A model generated the notes under the pieces. The model searched no databases, had not been told where the DNA came from, and was given only the letters and a program-made list of their open reading frames with translations. A program made the translations under genes and the position numbers. A stretch of DNA of 54,032 nucleotides from a bacterium BMS3Abin02. Lineage in GTDB: Bacteria > Actinomycetota > Acidimicrobiia > Spongiisociales > UBA4744. Every line of letters begins with the position of its first letter. Position 1 is the first letter of the stretch. Positions 7,761 to 17,127 of the stretch are shown piece after piece. Location of the stretch: assembly GCA_002897675.1 (NCBI GenBank), contig BDSU01000028.1, forward strand, positions 1 through 54,032, given 5' to 3'.

Positions 7761-8806
7761 CTGTCTGCTTCCCCTCTGTCCGTTCTTGCGTGAGTTGTGG
7801 CCTGACGGCGGGGGTTACTCACGCAAGAAGAGGAGTGTTCGGTGAGTTCTTCGAGGGCCCGCCTCACGAACACCGGGACCATGCGCTTGCGGTAACGAGA
7901 GGTGAGGTCGGTGTTGTGGAGGGGTCGGGCGAGTTTTCTCGCCGCCTCGGCCGCCTCGGCGATCGGGCCGGGGCCGAACGGCCGTCCCACGAGCGCCTCT
8001 TCTGCGTCGGGAACCCGCAGAGGCGCAGAGGCCACGGCGCCGAGGACGATTCTGGCGGCGGTGCAGGTTCCTCCGTGGTCGAGTCGGATGGCCGCGGCGA
8101 CCCCGAGGATGGGGAAGTCGACGGTGCCTCGGCGTCGCAACTTGTGGTAGGTCGCCAACAGGTCGGTGTCGAACGGGATGGTGATCTCGGTGAGGATCTC
8201 CTCGGGGGCCTTGGCGAGGTGGGCCATGCCGTCTTCCCGGTATAGCTCGTCGACGGCGACGTGCCGCTCCCCGTCGGGACCTACGAGCGTGACCGAGGCG
8301 CCGACGGCGACCATCACAGGAGCGAGGTCCGATGAGCTCACCGCCCAGCAGACCTGCTTCGCGGGCGCCACCCAGCAGGTGTCGCCTCCGGTCTTGAGGC
8401 ATGGCTTGGCCGCCTGCCGCCACAGATCTGGAACGTTGAGCCAGAAGCACCGGGTGTCGACGCAGAGATTCCCGCCGATGGTGCCCTGGTTCCGGATCGA
8501 GGGTGATGCCACCTCGGCGGCGGCGCGTGCCACCACCGGAGGGGTCAAGTCGGAGGAGGCGATCTCGTGCAGCGTGGTCCGGGCTCCGATGCGAACCTTC
8601 CCGTCCTCGATCCGGATCCCCGCCAACCCGTCGAGACGGTCGAGTGAGATCACGGTCTCGACGCTGAGCTGATGCCGCTTGAGGTTGGGAAGCAGGTCGG
8701 TGCCGCCCGAGAGCACAACCGCCCGATCCCCGAGCTCGGCCAGCAGTCTCGTTGCATCCTCTACGGTCTCCGGCGAGGTCAGTGCAAACTTCGGCAGGCG
8801 CATCAT
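7757..8806 (-). CDS. hcrB: 4-hydroxybenzoyl-CoA reductase, FAD/[4Fe-4S] subunit
   Basis: 349 aa. FAD-binding subunit of the xanthine oxidase family, with the FAD motif VVLSGGTDLLP and SPSIRNQGTIGGNL. An insert carries Cys at 120, 136, 144 and 153. That spacing (16, 8, 9) matches, as I recall it, the four ligands of the extra [4Fe-4S] cluster found in Thauera HcrB and absent from ordinary xanthine dehydrogenases. This cluster is the hallmark of reductive dehydroxylation of 4-hydroxybenzoyl-CoA to benzoyl-CoA with ferredoxin electrons. The C-terminal 25 residues read through a hairpin and look non-conserved. Start overlaps the hcrA stop. Confidence 0.9.
   Translation of the reverse strand: MMRLPKFALTSPETVEDATRLLAELGDRAVVLSGGTDLLPNLKRHQLSVETVISLDRLDGLAGIRIEDGKVRIGARTTLHEIASSDLTPPVVARAAAEVASPSIRNQGTIGGNLCVDTRCFWLNVPDLWRQAAKPCLKTGGDTCWVAPAKQVCWAVSSSDLAPVMVAVGASVTLVGPDGERHVAVDELYREDGMAHLAKAPEEILTEITIPFDTDLLATYHKLRRRGTVDFPILGVAAAIRLDHGGTCTAARIVLGAVASAPLRVPDAEEALVGRPFGPGPIAEAAEAARKLARPLHNTDLTSRYRKRMVPVFVRRALEELTEHSSSCVSNPRRQATTHARTDRGEADS
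7783..7829. terminator. Perfect 13-bp inverted repeat at the sufC/hcrB convergent end
   Basis: Arms TTCTTGCGTGAGT and ACTCACGCAAGAA are perfectly complementary around a 21-base loop, inside the last codons of hcrB and 23 bases after the sufC stop. No T-run follows on either strand, so it may act as a structural barrier between convergent transcripts rather than a classic intrinsic terminator. Confidence 0.5.
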
Positions 8807-11187
8807 GAGATGCCTCCCGGGGAGTCCTCGGGCGGTTCGACCCGGTACACCGGCGGGAACCGATGGTCGGGGAGGGCGGTTGGGCCGACCCGTCCCGAGC
8901 CTCCTCGAGCGAGGTCGGCGAGCGCCGCCAGCACCGTGTCGGGTCGCACCGGCGTCTCGTCGATCCGGATCCCCAAGGCGTCGTGTACCGCGTTGACCAC
9001 CGCCGGGATCACCGGGAGCAGCGGGCCCTGGCCCACCTCCTTGGCACCGAAGGGGCCCTCAGGGTCGTCGGTCTCCACGAGGATCGACTCCACGGCCGGC
9101 ATCTCGAGGATCGTGGGGATCTTGTAGTCGAGGAGCGACGGTCCCTGATGGAGACCGCCGCGAAAGACGTGTTCCTCCATGAGAGCTTCTCCGAGACCCA
9201 TGTGCACGCTTCCCTCGATCTGGCCCACCACCAACAGGGGGTTGATGGCTCGTCCGATGTCGTGTGCCAGCCAGACCCGATCCACGGTCACGAAGCCGGT
9301 CTCGGCATCACAGGTGACTTCGGCGACGCACGCCGAATACGAATAGGCGGGGGTGGGGCCGACGCCCGCGCCCCGGTAACGACCTGCGATCCCCTCGGGG
9401 GGGCGGTAGCTCCCGGACGTGACGAGGGTTCCGGAGCGGGCTTCGGCGAGCTGCACCGCCTCTTGCCAGGAGACGCTGTGGTCGGGGTCGTCGGCGGCGA
9501 CGATCGTCCCGCAGTCTGCGATGAGGGACTTCGCGGCAACGCCCAGCTTGGCGGCGACCGCCTCGAAAACCAGGTCCCGGAGGCGCTCGGCGGCCTCGAG
9601 AGCCGCGTTGCCGGCCATGAAGGTGACGCGGCTGGAGTAGCTGCCGAGATCGATGGGTGTGAGGTCGGTGTCCGCAGTCACCACCGTCAGGTCCGTTGGG
9701 TCCAAGCCGAGCGTCTCGGCGACGATCGTGGCCAGAATCGTGGTCGAGCCCTGGCCGCAGTCCGTCGCCATCGAGTACACGGTGACGCCTCCCCCGCGGC
9801 CCACCTTCAGCATGACCTCCGATTGGGGCATGTCGTTGAAGTGGATCGGAAACCCCGCTCCCGACAGATAGGCCGAGACGGCGACCCCCACTCCCCTGCC
9901 CACGGGGAGGGAGGTGTGCTTGTCGTCGAACCCGGACGCCTCGACGACACGGTCGAGGCACTGCTCGAGGCCGCAGCTGGTGATGCGGAGATGGTTGACG
10001 GTGCGTGAGAACGGCTCCACCAGGTTGCGTCGCCGGAGCGTGACCGGGTCGATCCCGAGCTCGGCGGCCGCCTGGTCCAGGTGGCTTTCGATGGCGAAGC
10101 GGGGCTGCGGCGTGCCGTGGCCCCGCTTCGCGCCGCAAGGAGGCTTGTTGGTGAAGACGCGCACCCCCTCGAAGCGGTAGCGGGGGATGCGGTACGTCGT
10201 GGTCTGGAGCTGGCCCGTGTACAGCAGGCTGGCGGCCCCGTAGCTGCCGTAGGCGCCCCCGTCGAGGAAGGAGCGGAACCACATGGCGGTGATGCGGCCT
10301 TCGGAGGTGAACCCGGTGCGGACCCACATGAGTACGGGGTGGCGTCCCCGGTGCGCGTAGAAGACCTCTTCCCGGGTGAGGGTGATCTTCACCGGTCGGC
10401 CGGTCGTGAGGGCGAGCCTGGCGGCAACGATCTCGTGGGAGAAGACGTCGGTCTTGCCTCCGAACCCACCTCCCACCGCGGTCGCGATCACCCGGATCCG
10501 GCTGACGGGAATCTCGAGGACCTTGGTGAGAATCTGGTGCAGATAGTGGGGCACCTGGGTGGAGGACCAGACCGTGAGTCGACCGTCTTCACCGACGGAG
10601 GCGACCACGGCGTGAGGCTCGAGGGCGGCGTGCGTGGTGCCCTGGAAGAAGAAGAGGTCTTCCCGGACGTAGTCGGCCGAGGCGAGACCCTCGTCCACGT
10701 CACCAAACTCGAGCGCCGTCTCCCGGTGGATGTTGGTGCCGGCGCCCTCGCCGTGGATGAGGGGCCGGGACGGGTCGAGCGCCTCCTCGATGGTCGTGAC
10801 GTCCGGCAGCGGCTCATACTCGACCTCGATGAGGCCCAAGGCCTGTTCGGCGATCTCGGGATCCGTCGCTGCCACCGCGGCGACCGGCTCTCCCACATAG
10901 CGCACCCTGTCGATGGCGAGCGCGTTCTCGTCCTGGCTCACCGGAAGAATCCCGTAGCGGACGGGAAGGTCCGCTCCCGTGAGCACCGCCTGGACGCCTG
11001 GAAGCGCACGGGCGGCGGATGTGTCGATGCGGAGGATCCGGGCATGAGCGTGGGGGCTGCGCAGGAGCTTGGCGGTGAGGGAGCGCGGGAGCATCAGGTC
11101 GTCGGCGTAGACCGTCTGTCCCGTGACCTGGCCGAGGGCGTCGACCCTCCCGGAGGGTCTGCCGACGACCCCGTGCGTGCTCTTCAT
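8803..11187 (-). CDS. hcrA: 4-hydroxybenzoyl-CoA reductase, molybdopterin subunit
   Basis: 794 aa, close to HcrA length. It carries the xanthine-oxidase-family molybdenum cofactor domains: an N-terminal 'a/b hammerhead' (DALGQVTGQTVYADDL), the VGGGFGGK motif, and CGQGSTT in the cofactor domain. With hcrB and hcrC it would remove the para-hydroxyl of 4-hydroxybenzoyl-CoA. Oddity: the segment that normally holds the family's catalytic Glu reads GAKEVGQGPLLP, so residue 720 is Gln (codon CAG). The start ATG was chosen because the family match begins there and it overlaps the hcrC stop (ATGA). Confidence 0.88.
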   Translation of the reverse strand: MKSTHGVVGRPSGRVDALGQVTGQTVYADDLMLPRSLTAKLLRSPHAHARILRIDTSAARALPGVQAVLTGADLPVRYGILPVSQDENALAIDRVRYVGEPVAAVAATDPEIAEQALGLIEVEYEPLPDVTTIEEALDPSRPLIHGEGAGTNIHRETALEFGDVDEGLASADYVREDLFFFQGTTHAALEPHAVVASVGEDGRLTVWSSTQVPHYLHQILTKVLEIPVSRIRVIATAVGGGFGGKTDVFSHEIVAARLALTTGRPVKITLTREEVFYAHRGRHPVLMWVRTGFTSEGRITAMWFRSFLDGGAYGSYGAASLLYTGQLQTTTYRIPRYRFEGVRVFTNKPPCGAKRGHGTPQPRFAIESHLDQAAAELGIDPVTLRRRNLVEPFSRTVNHLRITSCGLEQCLDRVVEASGFDDKHTSLPVGRGVGVAVSAYLSGAGFPIHFNDMPQSEVMLKVGRGGGVTVYSMATDCGQGSTTILATIVAETLGLDPTDLTVVTADTDLTPIDLGSYSSRVTFMAGNAALEAAERLRDLVFEAVAAKLGVAAKSLIADCGTIVAADDPDHSVSWQEAVQLAEARSGTLVTSGSYRPPEGIAGRYRGAGVGPTPAYSYSACVAEVTCDAETGFVTVDRVWLAHDIGRAINPLLVVGQIEGSVHMGLGEALMEEHVFRGGLHQGPSLLDYKIPTILEMPAVESILVETDDPEGPFGAKEVGQGPLLPVIPAVVNAVHDALGIRIDETPVRPDTVLAALADLARGGSGRVGPTALPDHRFPPVYRVEPPEDSPGGIS

Positions 11188-11681
11188 CGTGAGGCCTCCC
11201 GGTTCGCGGACCCTCGGGCGGCCAACCGGACCGCTTCGAGAATCTTGACGTAGCCGGTGCAACGGCACATGTTCCCGGCGAGGGCGTCACGAATCCGATC
11301 GACGTCGGGGTCGGGCTCCTGGTCGAGCAGCGCGGCCGCGGTGACGATCATCCCCGGCGTGCAGTAGCCGCATTGGGCGGCGCCGAGGGAGGCGAAGGAC
11401 TCCTGGAGCGGGTGAAGGGCTCCGGCCGAGGCCAGTCCTTCGATCGTCGTCACTTCCCGCCCGGCGACCTGCGCCGGGAGGGTGATGCAGGACAGCCGGG
11501 GGACCCCGTCCACGAGCACGGTGCAGGCGCCGCACTCGCCGAGCTCACAACCGTGCTTGGTGCCGGTGAGTCGGAGGTCTTCTCGAAGCACCTCGAGGAG
11601 GGTCCGGTGGGCCGGCACCGTGAGATCGTGTTGCTCCCCGTTCACTCGCAGCTCGAAGCGCCTCAACGGTGTCTCACTCAT
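11184..11681 (-). CDS. hcrC: 4-hydroxybenzoyl-CoA reductase, 2x[2Fe-2S] subunit
   Basis: 165 aa. It has the two [2Fe-2S] sites of the small subunit: plant-type CELGECGACTVLVDG with a later Cys (RLSC), and the helical-domain CGYCTPG plus CRCTGY. It passes electrons between the FAD and molybdenum sites. It is the first gene of the minus-strand operon hcrC-hcrA-hcrB. Start is ATG 11681 or the adjacent in-frame GTG 11684. A TACAAT box 6-9 bases upstream suggests the transcript is leaderless or nearly so. Confidence 0.9.
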   Translation of the reverse strand: MSETPLRRFELRVNGEQHDLTVPAHRTLLEVLREDLRLTGTKHGCELGECGACTVLVDGVPRLSCITLPAQVAGREVTTIEGLASAGALHPLQESFASLGAAQCGYCTPGMIVTAAALLDQEPDPDVDRIRDALAGNMCRCTGYVKILEAVRLAARGSANREASR

Positions 11682-11683
11682 CA

Positions 11684-11695
11684 CGGTCGATTGTA
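11684..11695 (-). promoter_or_regulatory. Possible leaderless promoter for hcrCAB
   Basis: On the minus strand TACAAT (11695-11690) lies six bases before GTG 11684 and nine before ATG 11681, as in actinobacterial leaderless promoters. No clear -35 is seen. The 264-bp gap up to 11945 otherwise shows no gene; it contains a TGATGCAT half-site at 11901-11908, resembling the palindromes at 22439 and 30055. Confidence 0.4.
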
Positions 11696-11945
11696 CTTTC
11701 GTGCCGACTCGCCTGCGATGGCCTGCACCCCGTCCCCACCCGCGTGTTCCTCGTTGCGGATCGATCGCGGGCGAGCCCCGACCGCACGCCCGGCAGGGGC
11801 GGGGGCTCCGGGGTCCGGGCGGAACGAGGTGCCCGGCAAGGCATCTCTTCGTGCCGGCGAACGACCCCGCGACGAACGGCGAGTGACCCGCCAATGCCGA
11901 TGATGCATGACTCCCTCCAGGCCGATTGTCGGGTCCGACGTACCG

Positions 11946-12000
11946 TTGACAAGGGCCGAGCCCGCTCGTTATGATACTACCGACCGGTCAGTCGGTCGGT
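11946..12000 (+). promoter_or_regulatory. Promoter and TetR operator for the tetR-bcr operon
   Basis: TTGACA (11946-11951), an 18-base spacer and TATGAT (11970-11975) form a near-consensus promoter. Just downstream, 11979-12000 is a near-perfect palindrome with outer arms ACCGACCG and CGGTCGGT around a six-base centre, covering the likely transcription start. The adjacent TetR starts 7 bases later, so autorepression of tetR and the bcr genes is the simplest reading. Confidence 0.75.
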
Positions 12001-12006
12001 GGAGAT

Positions 12007-12630
12007 ATGACACAGAAGATAGCAGAACTTCCCACCAGATCGGAGGCCACCGCCGCCCGGATCGTGGCTGCCGCCAGAGGGCTGTTCGTGGCGAGCACCT
12101 ACGCCGACGTCACCACCGAGATGATCGCTCGGGCGGCCGAAGTCACCAAGGGTGGGCTGTATCACCACTTCGCCAGCAAGGAGCAGCTCTACTTCTCGAT
12201 GATGCTCGAGGACTTCGAACGCAAGCGCCGCCTCTTCGGACAAGCCGTTTGCGCGTCCGGAACGTGTCGCGACCGCCTTGCCCGGCTCACCCGCGACTTT
12301 CTCGAACTTCCCGATGAGGAGCGTGAACTGGCCCGCCTCGTCCGGCGCGACATCAACACGTTCACCGGGGAGAAACGAGACCGTCTCGTGCGGGCATACC
12401 AGCAGGCCCTTCCCGAACAGGTCGAGAGCATCATCCGCGATGGAATCGAGGACGGTGAGCTGGCCCGTGGAGACGCCCGGATCCTCTCCTGGTCGTTCGT
12501 CGCCCTGGTGGAGGTCGTGATCGGAGAGTACGCGGATCGTGTCTTCGGAAGCACGGAGGCCCGCCTCGATCATGTGCTGGGTCTCTTCTTCGAGGGAGCA
12601 GCCGCCAAGCCACTGAAGGGGACGGTATGA
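12007..12630 (+). CDS. TetR-family regulator, likely repressor of the bcr operon
   Basis: 207 aa. The N-terminal helix-turn-helix reads TAARIVAAARGLFVAS, YADVTTEMIARAAEVTKGGL and YHHFASKEQLYF, a textbook TetR DNA-binding domain. The C-terminal domain would bind a ligand, perhaps an aryl-CoA as in PaaR-type regulators; that is inference. The ATG has GGAG six bases upstream. The last bases overlap the ATG of bcrC (ATGA), so regulator and reductase are translationally coupled. Confidence 0.88.
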   Translation: MTQKIAELPTRSEATAARIVAAARGLFVASTYADVTTEMIARAAEVTKGGLYHHFASKEQLYFSMMLEDFERKRRLFGQAVCASGTCRDRLARLTRDFLELPDEERELARLVRRDINTFTGEKRDRLVRAYQQALPEQVESIIRDGIEDGELARGDARILSWSFVALVEVVIGEYADRVFGSTEARLDHVLGLFFEGAAAKPLKGTV

Positions 12631-13802
12631 CAACGACTGCAACGAGGACCTTTGACGAGTGGCGTGACAAGACGCTCGCCGAGGCGCTGTTCGAGTGCCG
12701 GGAGATGGTCGAATCTCCCGAGTTCGAGACGGTGCGCCGCTGGCGCGAGGCCGGAGGCAAGGTGGCCGGCCACTTCCAGGTCTATTTCCCCGAGGAGATC
12801 GTCCACGCAGCAGGCATGCTCCCCTTCAAGGTGCGGGGCGCCCCGGTGGAGACGAACCGAGCCGATTCGAACTTCGGTTCCTACCTCTGCTCGATCCTCA
12901 AGACGTCTCTCGAGCTCGTCCTGACCGATCGGGTCGAGCTGGACCTGTTCGTCTCCCACCCGATCTGTGACGCGGCCCGCAACCTCTCGGCGATATGGAG
13001 TCGCAACTTCGACTACCCGTGCCAGATCCTGTACCTGCCCCAGAACCCGAACTCGGCGGGAAGCCTCGAATACCTGTGTCACGAGTACGACCGGATGCGC
13101 CGGGTCGTCGAGGATGTTTCGGGGCGCGAGATCACCGATGAGGATCTCCGCAACTCGATCGCCGTGTTCAACGAGAACCGCAGGCTCCTGCGGGAGCTGT
13201 ACGACATCAAGAGGAAGACGCCATGGCTGATCGCGGCAGAGGACGCATACGCATTGGTCGCCCTCGCCGGGATGATCCCTCGTGAGGAGCACAACGAGCT
13301 CCTGGCGACGCTGCTGCCGAGGATCCGGGAGAACACCGCCAAGCGGGAGGACCGCATTCGCGTGGTTTTCGAAGGCGGCTTCTGCGAGCAGCCTCCTTTC
13401 GATCTCGTGCGGATGCTGGGCCGCACCTGTTACCTGGTGGACGACGACTTCCACATCGGGATGCGCTGGATCACCGAGGACGTGTCCGTCGACGGTGACC
13501 TCCTCGAGAACCTGGCCGTCGCATACATCGAGCACTCCTCGTACAGCTCCGTGCAGCACGATCTGCGCAAGCCCAAGGAGAAGATGCTCATGCGCCGAAT
13601 CCGCGATGCCGGTGCCGACGCCGCCATCCTTGCATCCGCCAAGATGTGCGAGCCCGGCCTCGAGGAGCAGGTCGCATACACGCACGCCCTCGACGCCGAG
13701 GGGTTCGCCTACTTCGTCAGCGAGTTCGAGGAGAGCATGACCTCCTTCGACCAGCTCGAGCTGCAAGTCGAGACGTTTCTCGAGAACCTGCTCTTCGCAT
13801 GA
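12627..13802 (+). CDS. bcrC: ATP-dependent (class I) benzoyl-CoA reductase, subunit BcrC/BzdN type
   Basis: 391 aa, near BcrC/BzdN length (about 43 kDa). It belongs to the 2-hydroxyacyl-CoA dehydratase D-component family (HgdB-like). Visible features are YFPEEIVHAAGMLPFKVRG, Cys 88 (SYLCSILK), Cys 114 (HPICDAARN) and Cys 132 (YPCQILY), candidate [4Fe-4S] ligands. With BcrB it forms the part that reduces benzoyl-CoA to a cyclic dienoyl-CoA. A 2-hydroxyglutaryl-CoA dehydratase is the main alternative. The gene order, which matches bcrCBAD/bzdNOPQ, and the had-oah-dch genes nearby favour benzoyl-CoA reductase. Confidence 0.88.
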   Translation: MTTTATRTFDEWRDKTLAEALFECREMVESPEFETVRRWREAGGKVAGHFQVYFPEEIVHAAGMLPFKVRGAPVETNRADSNFGSYLCSILKTSLELVLTDRVELDLFVSHPICDAARNLSAIWSRNFDYPCQILYLPQNPNSAGSLEYLCHEYDRMRRVVEDVSGREITDEDLRNSIAVFNENRRLLRELYDIKRKTPWLIAAEDAYALVALAGMIPREEHNELLATLLPRIRENTAKREDRIRVVFEGGFCEQPPFDLVRMLGRTCYLVDDDFHIGMRWITEDVSVDGDLLENLAVAYIEHSSYSSVQHDLRKPKEKMLMRRIRDAGADAAILASAKMCEPGLEEQVAYTHALDAEGFAYFVSEFEESMTSFDQLELQVETFLENLLFA

Positions 13803-13829
13803 AGGAGCGCATCATTCCAGGAGGTGGAC

Positions 13830-15134
13830 ATGGCCACTCGAGATAGCACACCAGAACTGGTCGGCCGCGGCAACCGCGAGGGTGCCGCCCTGTTCCGGGA
13901 ATGGTTCGCCGAGCTCGACGAGACGGCAAGGAACGGCGGCCAGTCCGCATACGTCTTCGTGATGGGAAGCATCAACGAGATCTTGAAGACGTTCGATCTC
14001 CCCGTCGTCTTTCCCGAGATCAACTCGCTTCAGACCGCGGTGCGCCGTGTCGCCCACGAGTACCTCGAAGAGGCCGAGGATTATGGGTATTCGCCCGACA
14101 TCTGCGGGTATGTCAAGGCCGATGTCGGCACCCAGCTACGTGGTGGCGAGCATCCCATGGGCCGGATACCGAAGCCGACCCTCTCGGTGCTCACCAACGC
14201 CTGCAACACCTACATCAAGTGGGCCGAGATCTGGGAACGGATGTACGGAATGCACAACTTCACCATCGACATTCCCGGTACCCGCCAGGCCGGTGGTCAG
14301 ACCTGGAGGGGTGATTCCGATTTCGAGGCCGACCGCAAGTATGTCGAGGTGCAGCTCGGCGAGCTGATCACGCTGTGTGAGGAGGTCACCGGCAAGAAGT
14401 TCGACATCGACAAGTTCCGTGAGGTCCTCACTCACGCCAACACGATGAGCCGCTCGTGGAAACGGATTCTCGAGCTCAACCGTGCGAAGCCCTCCCTGTT
14501 CAACGCGCTCACCGACGGAACGATATTCCTGGGAGTCGCCAACGGCTTCAGGGGCACCGAGGCCGGTGCCCGCTACTTCGAGCGCCTCGTGGAGGAGATG
14601 GAGTACAAGGCGGCGAACGGGATCGGCCAGAGCATCGAGGAGCAGTACCGGCTCGTGTTCCTCGGGGTTCCCTGCTACCCGATCTTCCGCCGGTTCAACG
14701 AGCTGTTCACCGACTGGGGCGGCAGTTTCGTCAACTCCACGTATCTCTGGTTCGCCTCGGGAGGCACGAACCGCGGTTTCGAGTACGACCTCGCAGATCC
14801 GTTGGCGAGCCTCGCCGAGGGGGTGCTCGTGAGCGTCCGTGACGCGATGGATGCCATGTTTCACCAGAACGAGGCGCTGGCTCACATGACAGAAGACTTC
14901 GACGTGGACGGCATCATCTACCACTCGATCAAGAGCTGCCGGACCGTCTCGACGGGTCTCGTAGACAGCCGCCGGCACATGACGGAGGATCTCGGCATAC
15001 CGAGCCTGTTCATCGAGTCGGACATGATGGACCGGCGGGTCGTCTCCGAAGCCCAGATGAAGAACCGGGTCGACGCCTTCTTCGAAGGCTTGGCATCTCG
15101 CCGGCGACAAGCCCTTGCCGGCGCAGAAGGATGA
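13830..15134 (+). CDS. bcrB: ATP-dependent benzoyl-CoA reductase, subunit BcrB/BzdO type
   Basis: 434 aa, matching BcrB/BzdO (about 49-50 kDa). Same dehydratase-like fold as BcrC, with SALTERNATIVE ligand candidates in [20 protein letters not shown] and [12 protein letters not shown], and the closing [20 protein letters not shown] block seen in this family. It would contribute the second half of the substrate-binding active site. ATG 13830 was preferred to GTG 13824 because AGGAGG lies five bases before it. It follows bcrC by 27 bases. Confidence 0.88.
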   Translation: MATRDSTPELVGRGNREGAALFREWFAELDETARNGGQSAYVFVMGSINEILKTFDLPVVFPEINSLQTAVRRVAHEYLEEAEDYGYSPDICGYVKADVGTQLRGGEHPMGRIPKPTLSVLTNACNTYIKWAEIWERMYGMHNFTIDIPGTRQAGGQTWRGDSDFEADRKYVEVQLGELITLCEEVTGKKFDIDKFREVLTHANTMSRSWKRILELNRAKPSLFNALTDGTIFLGVANGFRGTEAGARYFERLVEEMEYKAANGIGQSIEEQYRLVFLGVPCYPIFRRFNELFTDWGGSFVNSTYLWFASGGTNRGFEYDLADPLASLAEGVLVSVRDAMDAMFHQNEALAHMTEDFDVDGIIYHSIKSCRTVSTGLVDSRRHMTEDLGIPSLFIESDMMDRRVVSEAQMKNRVDAFFEGLASRRRQALAGAEG

Positions 15135-15144
15135 GGTGATCGCA

Positions 15145-15963
15145 GTGGCATACGCAGCCGGAGTCGATGTCGGTTCGACCCAGACCAAAGCCGTCATCAT
15201 CGACGAGGATGGCAAGATCGCCGGCCGCTCTCTCATCGACACGGGAGCCAACGTCGTCAAGGCCGCCGAGTCGTCCTTCATCGCCGCCCTCGAGGCGGGA
15301 AACATCAGCGAGGAGGAGATCAACTACGTTGTCGGTACCGGATACGGCCGCTACCGGGTGACCTTCGGCAACACCCAGGTCACCGAGATCAGCTGTCACG
15401 GCAGGGGTGCGGTCCACCTGTTCCCCAACACGAGGACGGTCGTCGACATGGGTGGCCAGGACACCAAGGCGATCGCCGTCAACGCCATCGGCGAGATCAC
15501 CGACTTCTGCATGAACGACAAGTGTGCTGCCGGGACGGGACGCTTCCTCCAGGCCGCCGCAACGGCTCTCGACATCCCCCTCGACGATCTCGGCCCCCTC
15601 TCGCTCCAGAGCAGGAAGTCCGTCAAGATCAGTACGACCTGCACCGTCTTCGCAGAATCCGAGGTACTGGCGTGGATCGGCAAGGGCAAGAAGATCGAGG
15701 ACATCCTCTGGGGTGTCCACAAGTCCATTGCCGCTCGTTCGGCGAGCCTGATGCGCCGGGTCGGCATCAACGACGAGATCACCTTCACCGGTGGCGTATC
15801 CCGGAACGACGGCATGGTCAAAGCGCTCTCGGAGCGCCTGGGAAAGCCCCTGAACGTCAGCGCCGACTGTCACTACATCGGGGCGCTGGGAGCCGCCCTG
15901 TTCGCTCTCGACCACGTCATGGCCGGTCGTGCGCCGGTCGCCGGCACGGAGGTGGCATCGTGA
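15145..15963 (+). CDS. Benzoyl-CoA reductase activase ATPase subunit (BzdP/BcrA-like)
   Basis: 272 aa. ASKHA-fold ATPase of the BadF/BcrA/HgdC family: phosphate loop [12 protein letters not shown], second nucleotide motif [12 protein letters not shown], and cluster ligands Cys 127 (NDKCAAGTG) and Cys 166 ([11 protein letters not shown]), the same positions I recall for the HgdC activator. It drives low-potential electrons to BcrBC using ATP. It is short like BzdP/BzdQ rather than the ~440-aa BcrA of Thauera. GTG 15145 was chosen for its upstream GAGGTGA; an upstream TTG is possible. Confidence 0.88.
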   Translation: MAYAAGVDVGSTQTKAVIIDEDGKIAGRSLIDTGANVVKAAESSFIAALEAGNISEEEINYVVGTGYGRYRVTFGNTQVTEISCHGRGAVHLFPNTRTVVDMGGQDTKAIAVNAIGEITDFCMNDKCAAGTGRFLQAAATALDIPLDDLGPLSLQSRKSVKISTTCTVFAESEVLAWIGKGKKIEDILWGVHKSIAARSASLMRRVGINDEITFTGGVSRNDGMVKALSERLGKPLNVSADCHYIGALGAALFALDHVMAGRAPVAGTEVAS

Positions 15964-16793
15964 TCTACACCGCAGGGTTGGACGTAGGGTCCACCTACAC
16001 GAAGGCTCTCATCCAGTCGGACGACGAGGAGATCGTCGGCAAGGCGTTCGGGCCGACCGGCTTTCGGCTCAAGGAGGTGGCGCGGACGATGTATGACCGG
16101 GCACTCGCGGACGCCGGCCTGAGTGAGGACGATATCTCCTATGTGATCGCCACCGGTGGCGGCCGCCACCATGTCGACTTCAAGGATCTCCATGTGACGG
16201 ACCTCACCGCAAGCGCCCGCGGGGCCTGTTTCCTGTTCCCGGGCACCCGCACCATCCTCGACGTGGGCGGCCAGACCATGAAGGCGAGCCGGGTGGACGG
16301 GTCGGCGAACGTCCTCTCGTTCCGGCTCAACGACAAATGCGCCGCCGGCACCGGGGCCTTTCTGGAGAAGACGGCCCGCTACATGGGCTATGGCACCGAA
16401 GAGATCGGCGCGCTGATGTCGACCTCGAAGGAACCCGTTCCGATCTCGGGCGTGTGTGCAGTCTTTGCCGAGTCGGAAGTGATCAACCACCTCTCGCTGG
16501 GCACGCCGCCGGCGGACATCATGCAGGGCGCCATCGAGTCGCTCACCGGACGCTCGGTACAGCTGATGAGACGGGTGCGGGCGGAACCGGAGTTCACGCT
16601 CATCGGGGGAATCCTCCGGTTCGAGACCATGGGGAGATCCGTCAGCGAATCACTCGAAGCCGATGTGAACGTCCCCGACGGCGACATGGTGCAGTTCGTA
16701 TCGGCACTCGGCTGTGCCATCCTTGGTCGGCGCCGCCTGGAGAAGCTTCACGCAGGCGGTGGCGTGCCGGCCACGTCGGGGACGCCGAAGTGA
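15960..16793 (+). CDS. Benzoyl-CoA reductase activase ATPase subunit (BzdQ/BcrD-like)
   Basis: 277 aa, paralogous to the preceding gene: [24 protein letters not shown], Cys 127 (NDKCAAGTG) and Cys 166 ([12 protein letters not shown]). The two activases would form a heterodimer bridged by one [4Fe-4S] cluster with two Cys from each. The GTG overlaps the previous stop (GTGA). The assignment to BzdQ/BcrD rather than BzdP/BcrA rests only on gene order. Confidence 0.86.
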   Translation: MIYTAGLDVGSTYTKALIQSDDEEIVGKAFGPTGFRLKEVARTMYDRALADAGLSEDDISYVIATGGGRHHVDFKDLHVTDLTASARGACFLFPGTRTILDVGGQTMKASRVDGSANVLSFRLNDKCAAGTGAFLEKTARYMGYGTEEIGALMSTSKEPVPISGVCAVFAESEVINHLSLGTPPADIMQGAIESLTGRSVQLMRRVRAEPEFTLIGGILRFETMGRSVSESLEADVNVPDGDMVQFVSALGCAILGRRRLEKLHAGGGVPATSGTPK

Positions 16794-17062
16794 GCGAGAC
16801 AGAAGGCTCTGAGCCGGTCTACTGCTCCGAGGGCATCCAGATCCTGAGGGCTCTGGAGGCCGCAGACGAGGGCTGGGAACGGCGCACCGTCACGGATCCG
16901 GCCCGGATCGCCGAGCTGGAGGAGCTCTATTCGAGTCTGGGCTTCGAGACGATGGTCACGGGGCTCGATCCGTCGAGCTTCGGTGAGGCGTGCACGAGCT
17001 GCGCAGTCACCGCATGTTCCGAATACGTTGCGCTGTTCACGCGCAAGCGGGACGTGGGCTGA
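16790..17062 (+). CDS. Small Cys-rich protein of unknown function, last gene of bcr operon
   Basis: 90 aa, starting at a GTG that overlaps the activase stop by four bases. It is acidic, with a helical middle (TDPARIAELEELYSSLGFE) and a C-terminal cluster EACTSCAVTACSEYVALF, giving C-x2-C-x4-C; a fourth Cys is near residue 12 (YCSEG). This could bind an iron-sulfur cluster or zinc. It is not a normal ferredoxin. The coupling suggests a role with benzoyl-CoA reductase, such as maturation or electron transfer, but no function can be assigned. Confidence 0.7.
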   Translation: MSETEGSEPVYCSEGIQILRALEAADEGWERRTVTDPARIAELEELYSSLGFETMVTGLDPSSFGEACTSCAVTACSEYVALFTRKRDVG

Positions 17063-17127
17063 AGACCGGACGCGCTCCCGAGGCACTAGGGTCACGGACG
17101 GCGGCGGGAGGATTCCGGTCCGGCCGA

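Noticed and set aside
7757-11681. Xanthine dehydrogenase or aerobic CO dehydrogenase
   Set aside because: The FAD subunit has the four-Cys insert with spacing of 4-hydroxybenzoyl-CoA reductase, and the CO dehydrogenase active-site loop (AYRCSFR) is absent.
12627-16793. 2-hydroxyglutaryl-CoA (or lactoyl/phenyllactoyl-CoA) dehydratase instead of benzoyl-CoA reductase
   Set aside because: Those systems use one homodimeric activator; here two different activases follow two large subunits, and dch, oah, had and hcr genes are present. Not fully excluded without a tree.
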